Source of the DNA: Neisseriaceae bacterium
GTDB taxonomy: Bacteria > Pseudomonadota > Gammaproteobacteria > Burkholderiales > Neisseriaceae
DNA length: 6,115 bases
NCBI GenBank assembly: GCA_017989485.1
Contig: JAGNPU010000121.1
Location: 1-6,115 of the forward strand
Reading direction: 5' to 3'
Every line of letters starts with the position of its first letter. Position 1 is the stretch's first letter. The position numbers and the translations under genes are program-made. The notes beneath the pieces were generated by a model that was given only the letters and a program-made list of their open reading frames with translations, did not search any database and was not told where the DNA came from. Shown here in pieces: positions 1 to 4,302 of this stretch.

Positions 1-81
1 GCGGTAGCGTGGGTCAAGCGCAGCGGACCCACGAAGCCCCAGCACCAAAGCCAAGCCCCTGTGGGTCGCGACCCACGCTAC
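1..81. repeat. REP/BIME-like palindromic repeat, copy 1
   Basis: This non-coding element downstream of folB is built from nested inverted repeats. Its ends, GTAGCGTGGGTC (4-15) and GACCCACGCTAC (70-81), are perfect reverse complements. Inside, CGTGGGTC (8-15) pairs with GACCCACG (26-33) around a 10-nt loop, and 61-76 is a perfect 16-bp palindrome, GTGGGTCGCGACCCAC. Positions 1-66 recur as copy 2 at 127-191. Such short, hairpin-forming intergenic units are typical of REP or MITE-like elements mobilised in trans, for example by RAYT-type transposases; that assignment is inference, because no transposase is in the window. The left boundary may lie outside the window. Confidence 0.7.
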
Positions 82-89
82 GCCAGCCG

Positions 90-121
90 GGCCATAAACA
101 GACTATGATTTGCTGATGGCC
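90..121. repeat. Inverted repeat between the two palindromic units
   Basis: GGCCAT (90-95) and ATGGCC (116-121) are perfect reverse complements. CAG (99-101) and CTG (113-115) extend the stem across a 3-nt bulge. The arms sit in the 45-bp linker between the two repeat copies and could form part of a larger composite (BIME-like) element. Its function is unknown, and there is no U-tract that would make it a simple terminator. Confidence 0.4.
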
Positions 122-126
122 AACAC

Positions 127-191
127 GCAGTAGCGTGGACCAAGTGCAGCGGACCCACGAAGCCCCGGCATCAAAGCCAACCCCCGTGGGT
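127..191. repeat. REP/BIME-like palindromic repeat, copy 2 (degenerate)
   Basis: This is a direct repeat of positions 1-66, with about six substitutions and one single-base deletion. The core CAGCGGACCCACGAAGCCCC is identical in both copies. The left arm here has changed from GTGGGTC to GTGGACC, so the internal hairpin pairs less well. The right half of copy 1 (the perfect palindrome and the closing inverted end) is absent. It ends about 25 bp before the folB stop codon, so folB transcripts would run into it. It looks like a decayed, truncated copy. Confidence 0.65.
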
Positions 192-216
192 GATGATGTG
201 GCCCTAAGGCGTCGGC

Positions 217-570
217 CTAGCGCGCCGATCGCTCTATCACAATGCCGACTTTTTTGACGTTGGGCAAAATACCGGGTTTAGACAGCCGTATCCGCACCCA
301 TGGTGCGCCAAAATCGTTCAGTAAGAGGTTGGCTATGTGTTCGGCCAGGGCTTCAATAAGTTGAAACTGCTGTGTTTTTAGGCTTTGGATGATGGCGTTG
401 GCGACTTCGCCATAGTGTATGGTGTCGTGAATGTCATCGGATTGGCTGGCCTGCTGGTCGGGAATGCCAATGTCTAAGTCCAATAAAATGGTTTGGGGGC
501 GGGTGCGCTCCCAATCGTAATAGCCGATCAAGGTGTCGACCTTGAAATCATTCAAGAAAATAATGTCCAT
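217..570 (-). CDS. folB: Dihydroneopterin aldolase FolB
   Basis: This cytoplasmic folate-synthesis enzyme cleaves 7,8-dihydroneopterin to 6-hydroxymethyl-7,8-dihydropterin and glycolaldehyde. At 117 residues it has about the usual family length (E. coli FolB is slightly longer). Recognisable family features are the N-terminal MDIIFLNDF strand, GYYDWER with the conserved Glu21, the IHYGEVAN segment with Tyr53, LIEALAE with Glu73 in the pterin-binding region, and WVRIRLSKPG with the catalytic Lys98, followed by VGIVIER. All expected active-site residues appear present. The start codon has no clear Shine-Dalgarno; the bases just upstream are A-rich, and a promoter lies so close that the message may be leaderless or nearly so. 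The gene is divergent from plsY, an arrangement common in proteobacteria. No convincing terminator is seen downstream, where palindromic repeats begin. Confidence 0.96.
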   Translation of the reverse strand: MDIIFLNDFKVDTLIGYYDWERTRPQTILLDLDIGIPDQQASQSDDIHDTIHYGEVANAIIQSLKTQQFQLIEALAEHIANLLLNDFGAPWVRIRLSKPGILPNVKKVGIVIERSAR

Positions 571-598
571 TTGTTTTTTAATCGCTTTAGCGTAAAAT
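571..598 (+). promoter_or_regulatory. Putative plsY promoter
   Basis: TAAAAT (593-598) is a five-of-six -10 box. TTGTTT (571-576) is a weak -35 box with a 16-bp spacer. The implied start near 605 gives a leader of about 24 nt. It occupies the same DNA as the predicted folB promoter on the other strand, so the two polymerases could compete. Confidence 0.35.
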
Positions 599-604
599 CG
601 TCAA
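575..604 (-). promoter_or_regulatory. Putative folB promoter
   Basis: On the minus strand, TTGACG (604-599) matches five of six bases of the sigma-70 -35 box. TAAAAA (580-575), 18 bp downstream, is a four-of-six -10 box. Transcription would begin at or within a few bases of the folB ATG (570), giving little or no 5' leader, which agrees with the lack of a ribosome binding site. The prediction is by eye only. Confidence 0.4.
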
Positions 605-628
605 TTCATCTATTCTAGTGTATCTGCC

Positions 629-1231
629 ATGTCTTTTGTTGATTTCGTCGCCATCGTATTGGCTTATTTATTGGGTTCTCTGTCTTTTGCGGTGATTGTG
701 TCCAAGTTTATGGGCATGGACGACCCACGCTCCTACGGTTCTGGCAATCCAGGGGCCACCAATGTGTTGCGCAGTGGCAAAAAAACCGCCGCCATCTTGA
801 CCCTGCTGGGCGATGCCTTAAAAGGCGTGCTGGCCGTTTGGTTGGCGCGCGCCTTGACGCCTAGCCTTGGCCTGCATGAGGCCACCTTGGCCTATGTGGC
901 GGTGGCGGTGCTGGTGGGGCATATGTGGCCGTTGTTTTTTGGCTTTAAAGGGGGCAAAGGCGTGGCCACGGCGGTTGGCGTGCTGTTCGTGCTGTCTTGG
1001 CCTGTGGGCTTAGTGTGTACCGCCATTTGGCTGGTGATGGCCTTCGGCTTAAAAATTTCTTCTTTGGCGGCCCTCGTGGCCACGGCAGCGGCACCGATTG
1101 CGGCCTGGTTTGTGTTGGGGCCCTCATCTGTGTTGTGGGCCATAGTGGCCATTGCGCTGCTGGTGTTGTATCGCCACAAGCAAAACATTCAAAATTTATT
1201 AAGCGGGGCAGAAACCAAAATCGGTTCTTAG
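629..1231 (+). CDS. plsY: Acyl-phosphate:glycerol-3-phosphate acyltransferase PlsY
   Basis: This integral inner-membrane enzyme moves the acyl group of acyl-phosphate to the sn-1 position of glycerol-3-phosphate, giving lysophosphatidate, the first committed step of phospholipid synthesis. It works with PlsX, which makes the acyl-phosphate and is not in this window. The 200-residue length is normal. The three family motifs are visible: [12 protein letters not shown] at 37-48; the glycine-rich [21 protein letters not shown] at about 97-117 (acyl-phosphate binding); and KISSLAAL at about 141-148. Hydrophobic segments at roughly 4-26, 54-75, 86-105, 115-140 and 145-182 fit the five-helix topology. 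The sequence strongly resembles Neisseria PlsY as remembered. There is no clear Shine-Dalgarno before the ATG, but the N-terminus aligns with the family, so this start is favoured. A terminator hairpin follows, so it appears to be a single-gene transcript. Confidence 0.97.
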   Translation: MSFVDFVAIVLAYLLGSLSFAVIVSKFMGMDDPRSYGSGNPGATNVLRSGKKTAAILTLLGDALKGVLAVWLARALTPSLGLHEATLAYVAVAVLVGHMWPLFFGFKGGKGVATAVGVLFVLSWPVGLVCTAIWLVMAFGLKISSLAALVATAAAPIAAWFVLGPSSVLWAIVAIALLVLYRHKQNIQNLLSGAETKIGS

Positions 1232-1245
1232 CTGAGCCTAGGGAG

Positions 1246-1277
1246 AAACCGTCCGCCTGTCGGACGGTTTATTGTTG
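1246..1277 (+). terminator. Rho-independent terminator after plsY
   Basis: AAACCGTCCG (1246-1255) and CGGACGGTTT (1261-1270) form a perfect 10-bp stem with a 5-nt loop, 14 bp after the plsY stop. The following tract is T-rich but interrupted (TTTATTGTTG), so termination may be imperfect and some read-through into trhO is possible. Confidence 0.75.
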
Positions 1278-1380
1278 CGGTGGCCAAACCCATCGCCTAG
1301 CGGCTGGAAAACCGTTAGAATGGCCCCCATCTTTTTACGTCGCCCCCGTTTTGTCATTATTTGTTTTAGGAGTTCCATTC

Positions 1381-2310
1381 ATGCCCGCAGCAACCGAAGC
1401 CATGCCCATTCAGCCAGGCCAACACCAGCCCTGGACTGTGGCCGCCCTCTATCAGTTTTGTCCCGTTGCCGACCCTGCAGCCCTACGCGAACAGCTGCTG
1501 ACGTTGCTGACCGACGCGGGCATTTGTGGCACCCTCATCGTGGCGGGTGAAGGCATTAATGGCACGATTGCCGGCAGCCGCGCGGGCATAGACAGCGTAC
1601 ACCAGTTTTTATTGGCCGCTGGCTTTGACCATTTAGAATACAAAGAGTCTTTCAGCGACGACAAGCCGTTTCGCAAAACCAAGGTTAAACTGAAAAAAGA
1701 AATCGTGACCTTGGGTGTGGCAGTGGCCCCCCTAGATCGGGTGGGTCATTACTTAGAGCCGCAAGAGTGGCACGAGTTTATTCAGCGTGATGACGTACTC
1801 GTCATCGACACGCGCAATGACTATGAATACAAGGCAGGCACGTTTAAGAATGCCATCGACCCTAAAACCGAAAGCTTCCGTGAGTTTCCGCAATACGTGG
1901 CCGAGCATTTAGCCGATGCCAAAGACAAGAAAATCGCCATGTTTTGTACCGGCGGCATCCGTTGTGAAAAATCCACCAGCCTGCTGCTGCAAGAAGGTTT
2001 TAAAGAGGTCTATCATCTTAAAGGCGGCGTGCTGAACTATTTAGAGCAGATGCCCGAAGCAGACAGCCTGTGGGAAGGGGAGTGCTACGTGTTTGACCAC
2101 CGTACCGTGGTGACCCACGGCGTGGCCGAAGGCAAGGGCAGCAAGTGTCATGCCTGTGGCTGGGCCTTAGTGCCAGAAGAGGTGGCCTTGCCCAGTTATG
2201 AACACGGCGTCAGCTGCGTTTACTGCATCGACAAGACGACGGATCAGCAAAAGTCGGGCTTTCGAATGCGCCAATCGCAATTGGATAAGGCAGGTAAGAA
2301 GTATCTGTAA
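1381..2310 (+). CDS. trhO: tRNA uridine-34 hydroxylase TrhO (rhodanese family, YceA-type)
   Basis: This cytoplasmic enzyme hydroxylates wobble uridine 34 of a subset of tRNAs with oxygen, making ho5U, the precursor of cmo5U/mo5U. The protein is 309 residues, somewhat shorter than E. coli TrhO. The N-terminal part (about 18-115) is the UPF0176-type acylphosphatase-like domain with GTLIVAGEGINGTIAGS and SFSDDKPFRKTKVKLKKEIVTLG. The rhodanese domain (about 125-235) contains VLVIDTRNDYEY and the active-site loop CTGGIRCEKS with Cys189 and Cys195. The C-terminal tail has two CxxC pairs (Cys256/259 and Cys279/282) that look like a zinc-binding site. The ATG at 1381 is chosen because AGGAG (1368-1372) sits 8 nt upstream; the frame stays open upstream into plsY, but that extension does not look like protein of this family. 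A TAGAAT at 1316-1321 could be the -10 of its own promoter, though no good -35 is seen. The gene converges on tetR across a shared terminator. Confidence 0.95.
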   Translation: MPAATEAMPIQPGQHQPWTVAALYQFCPVADPAALREQLLTLLTDAGICGTLIVAGEGINGTIAGSRAGIDSVHQFLLAAGFDHLEYKESFSDDKPFRKTKVKLKKEIVTLGVAVAPLDRVGHYLEPQEWHEFIQRDDVLVIDTRNDYEYKAGTFKNAIDPKTESFREFPQYVAEHLADAKDKKIAMFCTGGIRCEKSTSLLLQEGFKEVYHLKGGVLNYLEQMPEADSLWEGECYVFDHRTVVTHGVAEGKGSKCHACGWALVPEEVALPSYEHGVSCVYCIDKTTDQQKSGFRMRQSQLDKAGKKYL

Positions 2311-2322
2311 AAAAAGAGTGTT

Positions 2323-2355
2323 AAAAACCCATGACTCAGGTCATGGGTTTTTTTT
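2323..2355. terminator. Bidirectional terminator between trhO and tetR
   Basis: AAAAACCCATGAC (2323-2335) pairs with GTCATGGGTTTTT (2340-2352) around a 4-nt loop. A run of eight T (2348-2355) follows on the plus strand, and five A (2323-2327) provide the U-tract for minus-strand transcription. It begins 12 bp after the trhO stop. On the tetR side it is so close that the tetR stop codon (2356-2354) shares bases with the T-run. Confidence 0.92.
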
Positions 2356-3004
2356 ATGCCGTTTGTGCCACTAAAGCCGGCTTGGCCAGGGTGAGATAGC
2401 CGAGTATGGCGTCGATGATGGCGGCTTCAATGTGACTGAGAGCCAGGCCACTGGGCGGCTCAATCACGGCGGTGTGGACTAAGGCTTCGGTGATGTGCAT
2501 GACCGTCCACGTGGCCAAGTCCAAATCGGTTTGGGTGATTTGGGCTTGAAAAGAAGCCAGTAGGCGACGAACCCGTTTGAAAATAATTTGGTCTGCAGGG
2601 CTTTGTTCGTAAGGCAGGTCGAAATAAGGAAATTCTCGCTCTAAGACCTGATGTAGCTGCGGTTCACACTGGTGTGCGGCCATGAGGGAGTGGACCATGA
2701 CGGAAACATGTTCTCTGAGGTTGTTGGGCTGGGCGCTCAGTAAAACCGCGTCAATAATCTCGGACATTTGCTCGGCATGGCGTTCGTGTAAGGCGCCAAT
2801 TAAGGCATCTTTATTGGGAAAGTACTGATAAATAGACCCGACGCTGACGCCCGCTTCGGCGGCAATGAGGTTGGTGTTGGTCCCAGCATAGCCACGTTTG
2901 GCCAATATGCGCGCGGTGGCTTCCAAAATAATGTTCACCATATACTGGGCTCTAGCCTGTTTGGGCACTTTTCGCGGTTGCGGCGGCGTTTTGATCGTAT
3001 TCAT
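2354..3004 (-). CDS. TetR/AcrR-family transcriptional regulator
   Basis: This is a 216-residue dimeric repressor-type protein. The N-terminal DNA-binding domain (about 17-68) is typical: ILEATARILAKRGYAGTNTNLIA, then the recognition helix AGVSVGSIYQYFPNKDALI. The C-terminal helical domain (about 75-210) should bind a ligand and form the dimer; the ligand cannot be read from sequence. The gene is divergent from the siderophore-interacting reductase gene, so it probably controls that gene and itself, and repeated GTGAGTAATTGTTC elements in the shared gap are candidate operators. The ATG at 3004 gives the usual short basic tail before helix 1 but has no good Shine-Dalgarno. The strong AGGAG in the leader (3087-3083) is 78 bp upstream and faces an ATG-TAA instead, so translation of tetR may depend on coupling. 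A later start at Met22 would cut into helix 1 and is less likely. Confidence 0.93.
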   Translation of the reverse strand: MNTIKTPPQPRKVPKQARAQYMVNIILEATARILAKRGYAGTNTNLIAAEAGVSVGSIYQYFPNKDALIGALHERHAEQMSEIIDAVLLSAQPNNLREHVSVMVHSLMAAHQCEPQLHQVLEREFPYFDLPYEQSPADQIIFKRVRRLLASFQAQITQTDLDLATWTVMHITEALVHTAVIEPPSGLALSHIEAAIIDAILGYLTLAKPALVAQTA

Positions 3005-3019
3005 TGCGTCTGGCTTTAA

Positions 3020-3033
3020 GTGAGTAATTGTTC
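3020..3033. promoter_or_regulatory. Candidate TetR operator, copy 1
   Basis: GTGAGTAATTGTTC is repeated exactly at 3185-3198. Together with the next base it contains an imperfect palindrome, TGANNAATTNNTCA (3021-3034), of the size and symmetry a TetR-family dimer binds. It lies 16 bp upstream of the tetR start codon, inside the tetR leader, consistent with autoregulation by blocking transcription. Confidence 0.45.
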
Positions 3034-3051
3034 ATAATGATAGCAATGAAC
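3033..3051. promoter_or_regulatory. Fur-box-like site 1
   Basis: The 19-mer CATAATGATAGCAATGAAC matches 13 of 19 positions of the classical Fur consensus GATAATGATAATCATTATC, including the unbroken core ATAATGATA. It adjoins the first GTGAGTAATTGTTC element. A Fur site fits the iron-related neighbour, but 13 of 19 in AT-rich DNA is only suggestive. Confidence 0.35.
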
Positions 3052-3068
3052 CGCGTGGGTGACCATGG

Positions 3069-3087
3069 TTACATCGTTTTTTCTCCT
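3069..3087 (-). promoter_or_regulatory. Shine-Dalgarno followed by start-stop ATG-TAA
   Basis: On the minus strand AGGAG (3087-3083) is followed by 8 nt and then ATG (3074-3072) immediately followed by TAA (3071-3069). Spacing is ideal for initiation, so a ribosome would load here and terminate after one codon. It lies in the expected tetR leader. It may act as a ribosome-holding element or simply be a relic of an older start. The sequence is certain; the function is inference. Confidence 0.35.
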
Positions 3088-3095
3088 GTTTTAAT

Positions 3096-3114
3096 GTGAG
3101 TCATTATCATTAAA
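3096..3114. promoter_or_regulatory. Fur-box-like site 2 overlapping a possible tetR -10
   Basis: Read on the minus strand, TTTAATGATAATGACTCAC matches 13 of 19 positions of the Fur consensus. On the plus strand the same DNA begins GTGAGTCATT, a degenerate third copy (10 of 14) of the GTGAGTAATTGTTC element. GATAAT (3108-3103, minus) could be the -10 box of tetR, giving a start just before the AGGAG of the leader; no good -35 is visible. If so, Fur or TetR bound here would shut off tetR. Confidence 0.38.
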
Positions 3115-3177
3115 GCGCCTATTTTTTTGTGTAAGTATTTGATATTTATTTAAGTGTTTGGTTTTGGGTGTGCGAGT

Positions 3178-3205
3178 TTAAGAGGTGAGTAATTGTTCGT
3201 ATAAT
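3178..3205 (+). promoter_or_regulatory. Promoter of the reductase gene with candidate operator
   Basis: TATAAT (3200-3205) is a consensus -10 box. TTAAGA (3178-3183), a four-of-six -35 box, lies 16 bp upstream. The second exact copy of GTGAGTAATTGTTC (3185-3198) fills the spacer, where a bound repressor would block RNA polymerase. The predicted start near 3212 leaves a leader of about 70 nt containing a small hairpin (GACCA/TGGTC, 3249-3261). The -10 is strong; the operator role is inferred. Confidence 0.6.
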
Positions 3206-3283
3206 AAACACAGCTGAGTGTGACGGTGGTTGTGGCCATCGCCAGTTTGACCATTGTGGTCGTCGTGAATTCAGGAGTCGCTT

Positions 3284-4006
3284 ATGCATCAATCCCTTTC
3301 CAAACCATCACCCATGGCCGTTATGGCGAACGTGATGGCGATTACCCAAATTACCCCAGAAGTGCGCCGCCTGACCTTTGGTGGCGAGGGCGTGGCCGCC
3401 CTACAGGCCACCGGGGCATTGGCGATGCCAGGGGCTTGGGTCACGCTTTACCCCTTCCACGGCCATGGCCGTGACTACAGCATACGCCAGCAGGACGTGG
3501 CCGCCGGAACCATAGACGTTGATTTTGTGCTGCATACGCCGCAGTTGGCGATAGGCAAAACGGTGTCGGCTTGGGCTGCACAAGCGGTGAAGGGGGAAGC
3601 GGTCAGGCTGGTGCTGACGGCGAGCCCGGCCTTTACGTTAAACCGTTACGCCAAATGGCTGTGGATGGCTGCGGATGAGTCCGCATTGCCGGCCTTACAA
3701 AGTATTCTGGCTGATCTGCCCTTGGGATTAGAGGTGCATGTGCTGGTGTTTGCCAACGGCCTCAGCACGCGCCAGGTTTTGGCCACCAAGGCTGAATTAC
3801 ATGAGGTGTGGCTATGCCAGTCAAGCAGCACCTACGTTAAAGCGTTGACTCAGGTGGTGGCCGATGCCGACGCTTTGCAAGGCTATGGCCAAGTGTGGCT
3901 GGCCGGTGCGGCGCAGTGGGTCAAAAACTGGCAGGTGTATTGGCTGCGTGAGCACGGCCAGCGGCCTCAGGATTTATATGCTCAAGGCTATTGGCAACCA
4001 GGTTGA
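3284..4006 (+). CDS. Siderophore-interacting protein (FAD-dependent ferric-chelate reductase family)
   Basis: This cytoplasmic flavoprotein of the SIP/ViuB/YqjH family reduces ferric siderophore complexes with NAD(P)H so that iron is released. At 240 residues it is near the usual length. The N-terminal FAD-binding barrel (about 15-118) carries the flavin motif RDYSIR at 63-68, followed by the family's typical IDVDFVLH (77-84) and SAWAAQAVKGE (95-105). The C-terminal NAD(P)H-binding part (about 122-240) shows WMAADESALPALQSIL (the family's G-DETALPA-like segment, with Ala for the usual Gly), VWLAGAAQWV, and the signature GYW near the C-terminus (235-237). The ATG at 3284 has CAGGAG (3272-3277) 6 nt upstream. 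It is divergent from tetR, and Fur-like sites nearby suit an iron gene. No siderophore receptor, permease or biosynthesis gene is adjacent, so the chelate is unknown. E. coli yqjH/yqjI offers a parallel of a reductase beside its dedicated repressor. Confidence 0.92.
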   Translation: MHQSLSKPSPMAVMANVMAITQITPEVRRLTFGGEGVAALQATGALAMPGAWVTLYPFHGHGRDYSIRQQDVAAGTIDVDFVLHTPQLAIGKTVSAWAAQAVKGEAVRLVLTASPAFTLNRYAKWLWMAADESALPALQSILADLPLGLEVHVLVFANGLSTRQVLATKAELHEVWLCQSSSTYVKALTQVVADADALQGYGQVWLAGAAQWVKNWQVYWLREHGQRPQDLYAQGYWQPG

Positions 4007-4008
4007 GC

Positions 4009-4037
4009 AGGCTGTCAAAACCAGCCTTAAGTTTTTT
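4009..4037 (+). terminator. Probable terminator of the reductase gene
   Basis: AGGCTG (4009-4014) and CAGCCT (4022-4027) form a 6-bp stem with a 7-nt loop. After TAAG comes a run of six T (4032-4037). It begins 2 nt after the stop codon. The stem is short and the T-run is offset, so strength is uncertain. Confidence 0.55.
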
Positions 4038-4071
4038 AGCAGGCGACATTGGCGTGGCGCCTCCTCAAAGC

Positions 4072-4105
4072 CATCCCCCCGTGCGTTTAGGCCTGCGGGG
4101 GGATG
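4072..4105. repeat. Perfect GC-rich inverted repeat without U-tract
   Basis: CATCCCCCCG (4072-4081) and CGGGGGGATG (4096-4105) are perfect 10-nt reverse complements separated by 14 nt. Neither side is followed by a T-run, so it is not a standard intrinsic terminator. It could act as a 3'-end stabilising structure, a backup terminator, or a regulator-binding site. Confidence 0.5.
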
Positions 4106-4201
4106 ATTCAATTACGGCCCATGATGGCGGTTTGCTGCCGCAGCATTGAGCCGCTGCAGAAGGGGTGGGTGTGGGCCGTGGTTTAGGCTATGATGATGAT
4201 C

Positions 4202-4228
4202 GGCCTGCTGCCCCAGAGGCAGTAGGCC
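4202..4228 (+). promoter_or_regulatory. Stable hairpin upstream of araC
   Basis: GGCCTGCTGCC (4202-4212) and GGCAGTAGGCC (4218-4228) can form an 11-bp stem with one G-U wobble around the 5-nt loop CCAGA, about 75 bp before the araC start. There is no T-run after it. If transcribed it would be a strong leader structure; in DNA it could be an operator dyad. Its role is not known. Confidence 0.45.
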
Positions 4229-4302
4229 TTAGGCCATGCGCATCGAGCGACATCCGACATGGCGCCCCCACAATCGACCCCAGTACCCCAGCAGGATGCC
4301 CC

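Larger units (their letters stand above)
3016..3066 (-). other. Possible 16-codon leader ORF upstream of tetR
   Basis: On the minus strand an ATG at 3066 opens a short frame, MVTHAVHCYHYEQLLT, that stops 11 nt before the tetR ATG and is out of frame with it. tetR has no evident ribosome binding site, so ribosomes finishing this leader could reinitiate at tetR. The peptide is rich in His, Tyr and Cys. The nearest Shine-Dalgarno (AGGAG, 3087-3083) is 16 nt away, too far for ideal use. An ORF this short can easily occur by chance. Confidence 0.2.
4007..4302. other. Non-coding gap with hairpins between the reductase gene and araC
   Basis: This 296-bp gap holds a terminator (4009-4037), a perfect GC-rich inverted repeat (4072-4105), a cluster of small GC-rich dyads around 4127-4157 (for example GCTGCCGCAGC) and a strong hairpin (4202-4228). 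TATGAT at 4189-4194 is a possible -10 for araC, but there is no acceptable -35, as is common for activator-dependent promoters. The araC frame is open back to 4165, yet that extension lacks family similarity. I see no gene in this gap. Confidence 0.5.

Noticed and set aside
892..1188. 98-codon open frame antisense to plsY
   Set aside because: It lies wholly within plsY, whose frame gives a full, motif-complete protein. The antisense translation is low-complexity Ala/Thr/Pro-rich with no recognisable domain.
1246..1270. Possible DNA uptake sequence dialect inside the plsY terminator
   Set aside because: Neisseriaceae often place paired uptake sequences in terminators, and GCCTGTC resembles part of one known dialect, but only about 9 of 12 bases fit and the motif is not repeated elsewhere in the window.
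997..1380. Upstream in-frame extension of trhO into plsY and its terminator
   Set aside because: The extension has no family similarity, runs through a terminator hairpin, and the ATG at 1381 has a well-placed AGGAG.
3220..3474. 84-codon frame whose start resembles a signal peptide (MTVVVAIASLTIVVVV...)
   Set aside because: It begins with GTG without a good ribosome site and continues out of frame across the reductase gene into low-complexity Arg/Gly/Pro sequence. The hydrophobic start comes from GTG/GTC-rich leader DNA.
3864..4106. 80-codon frame overlapping the end of the reductase gene
   Set aside because: It overlaps the well-conserved reductase C-terminus in another frame and crosses the terminator. 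The translation has no recognisable features.
4165..4302. 46-codon upstream extension of the AraC regulator
   Set aside because: It shows no similarity to the family and overlaps a hairpin and a putative -10. The ATG at 4303 has AGGA at the right distance and fits the usual protein length.
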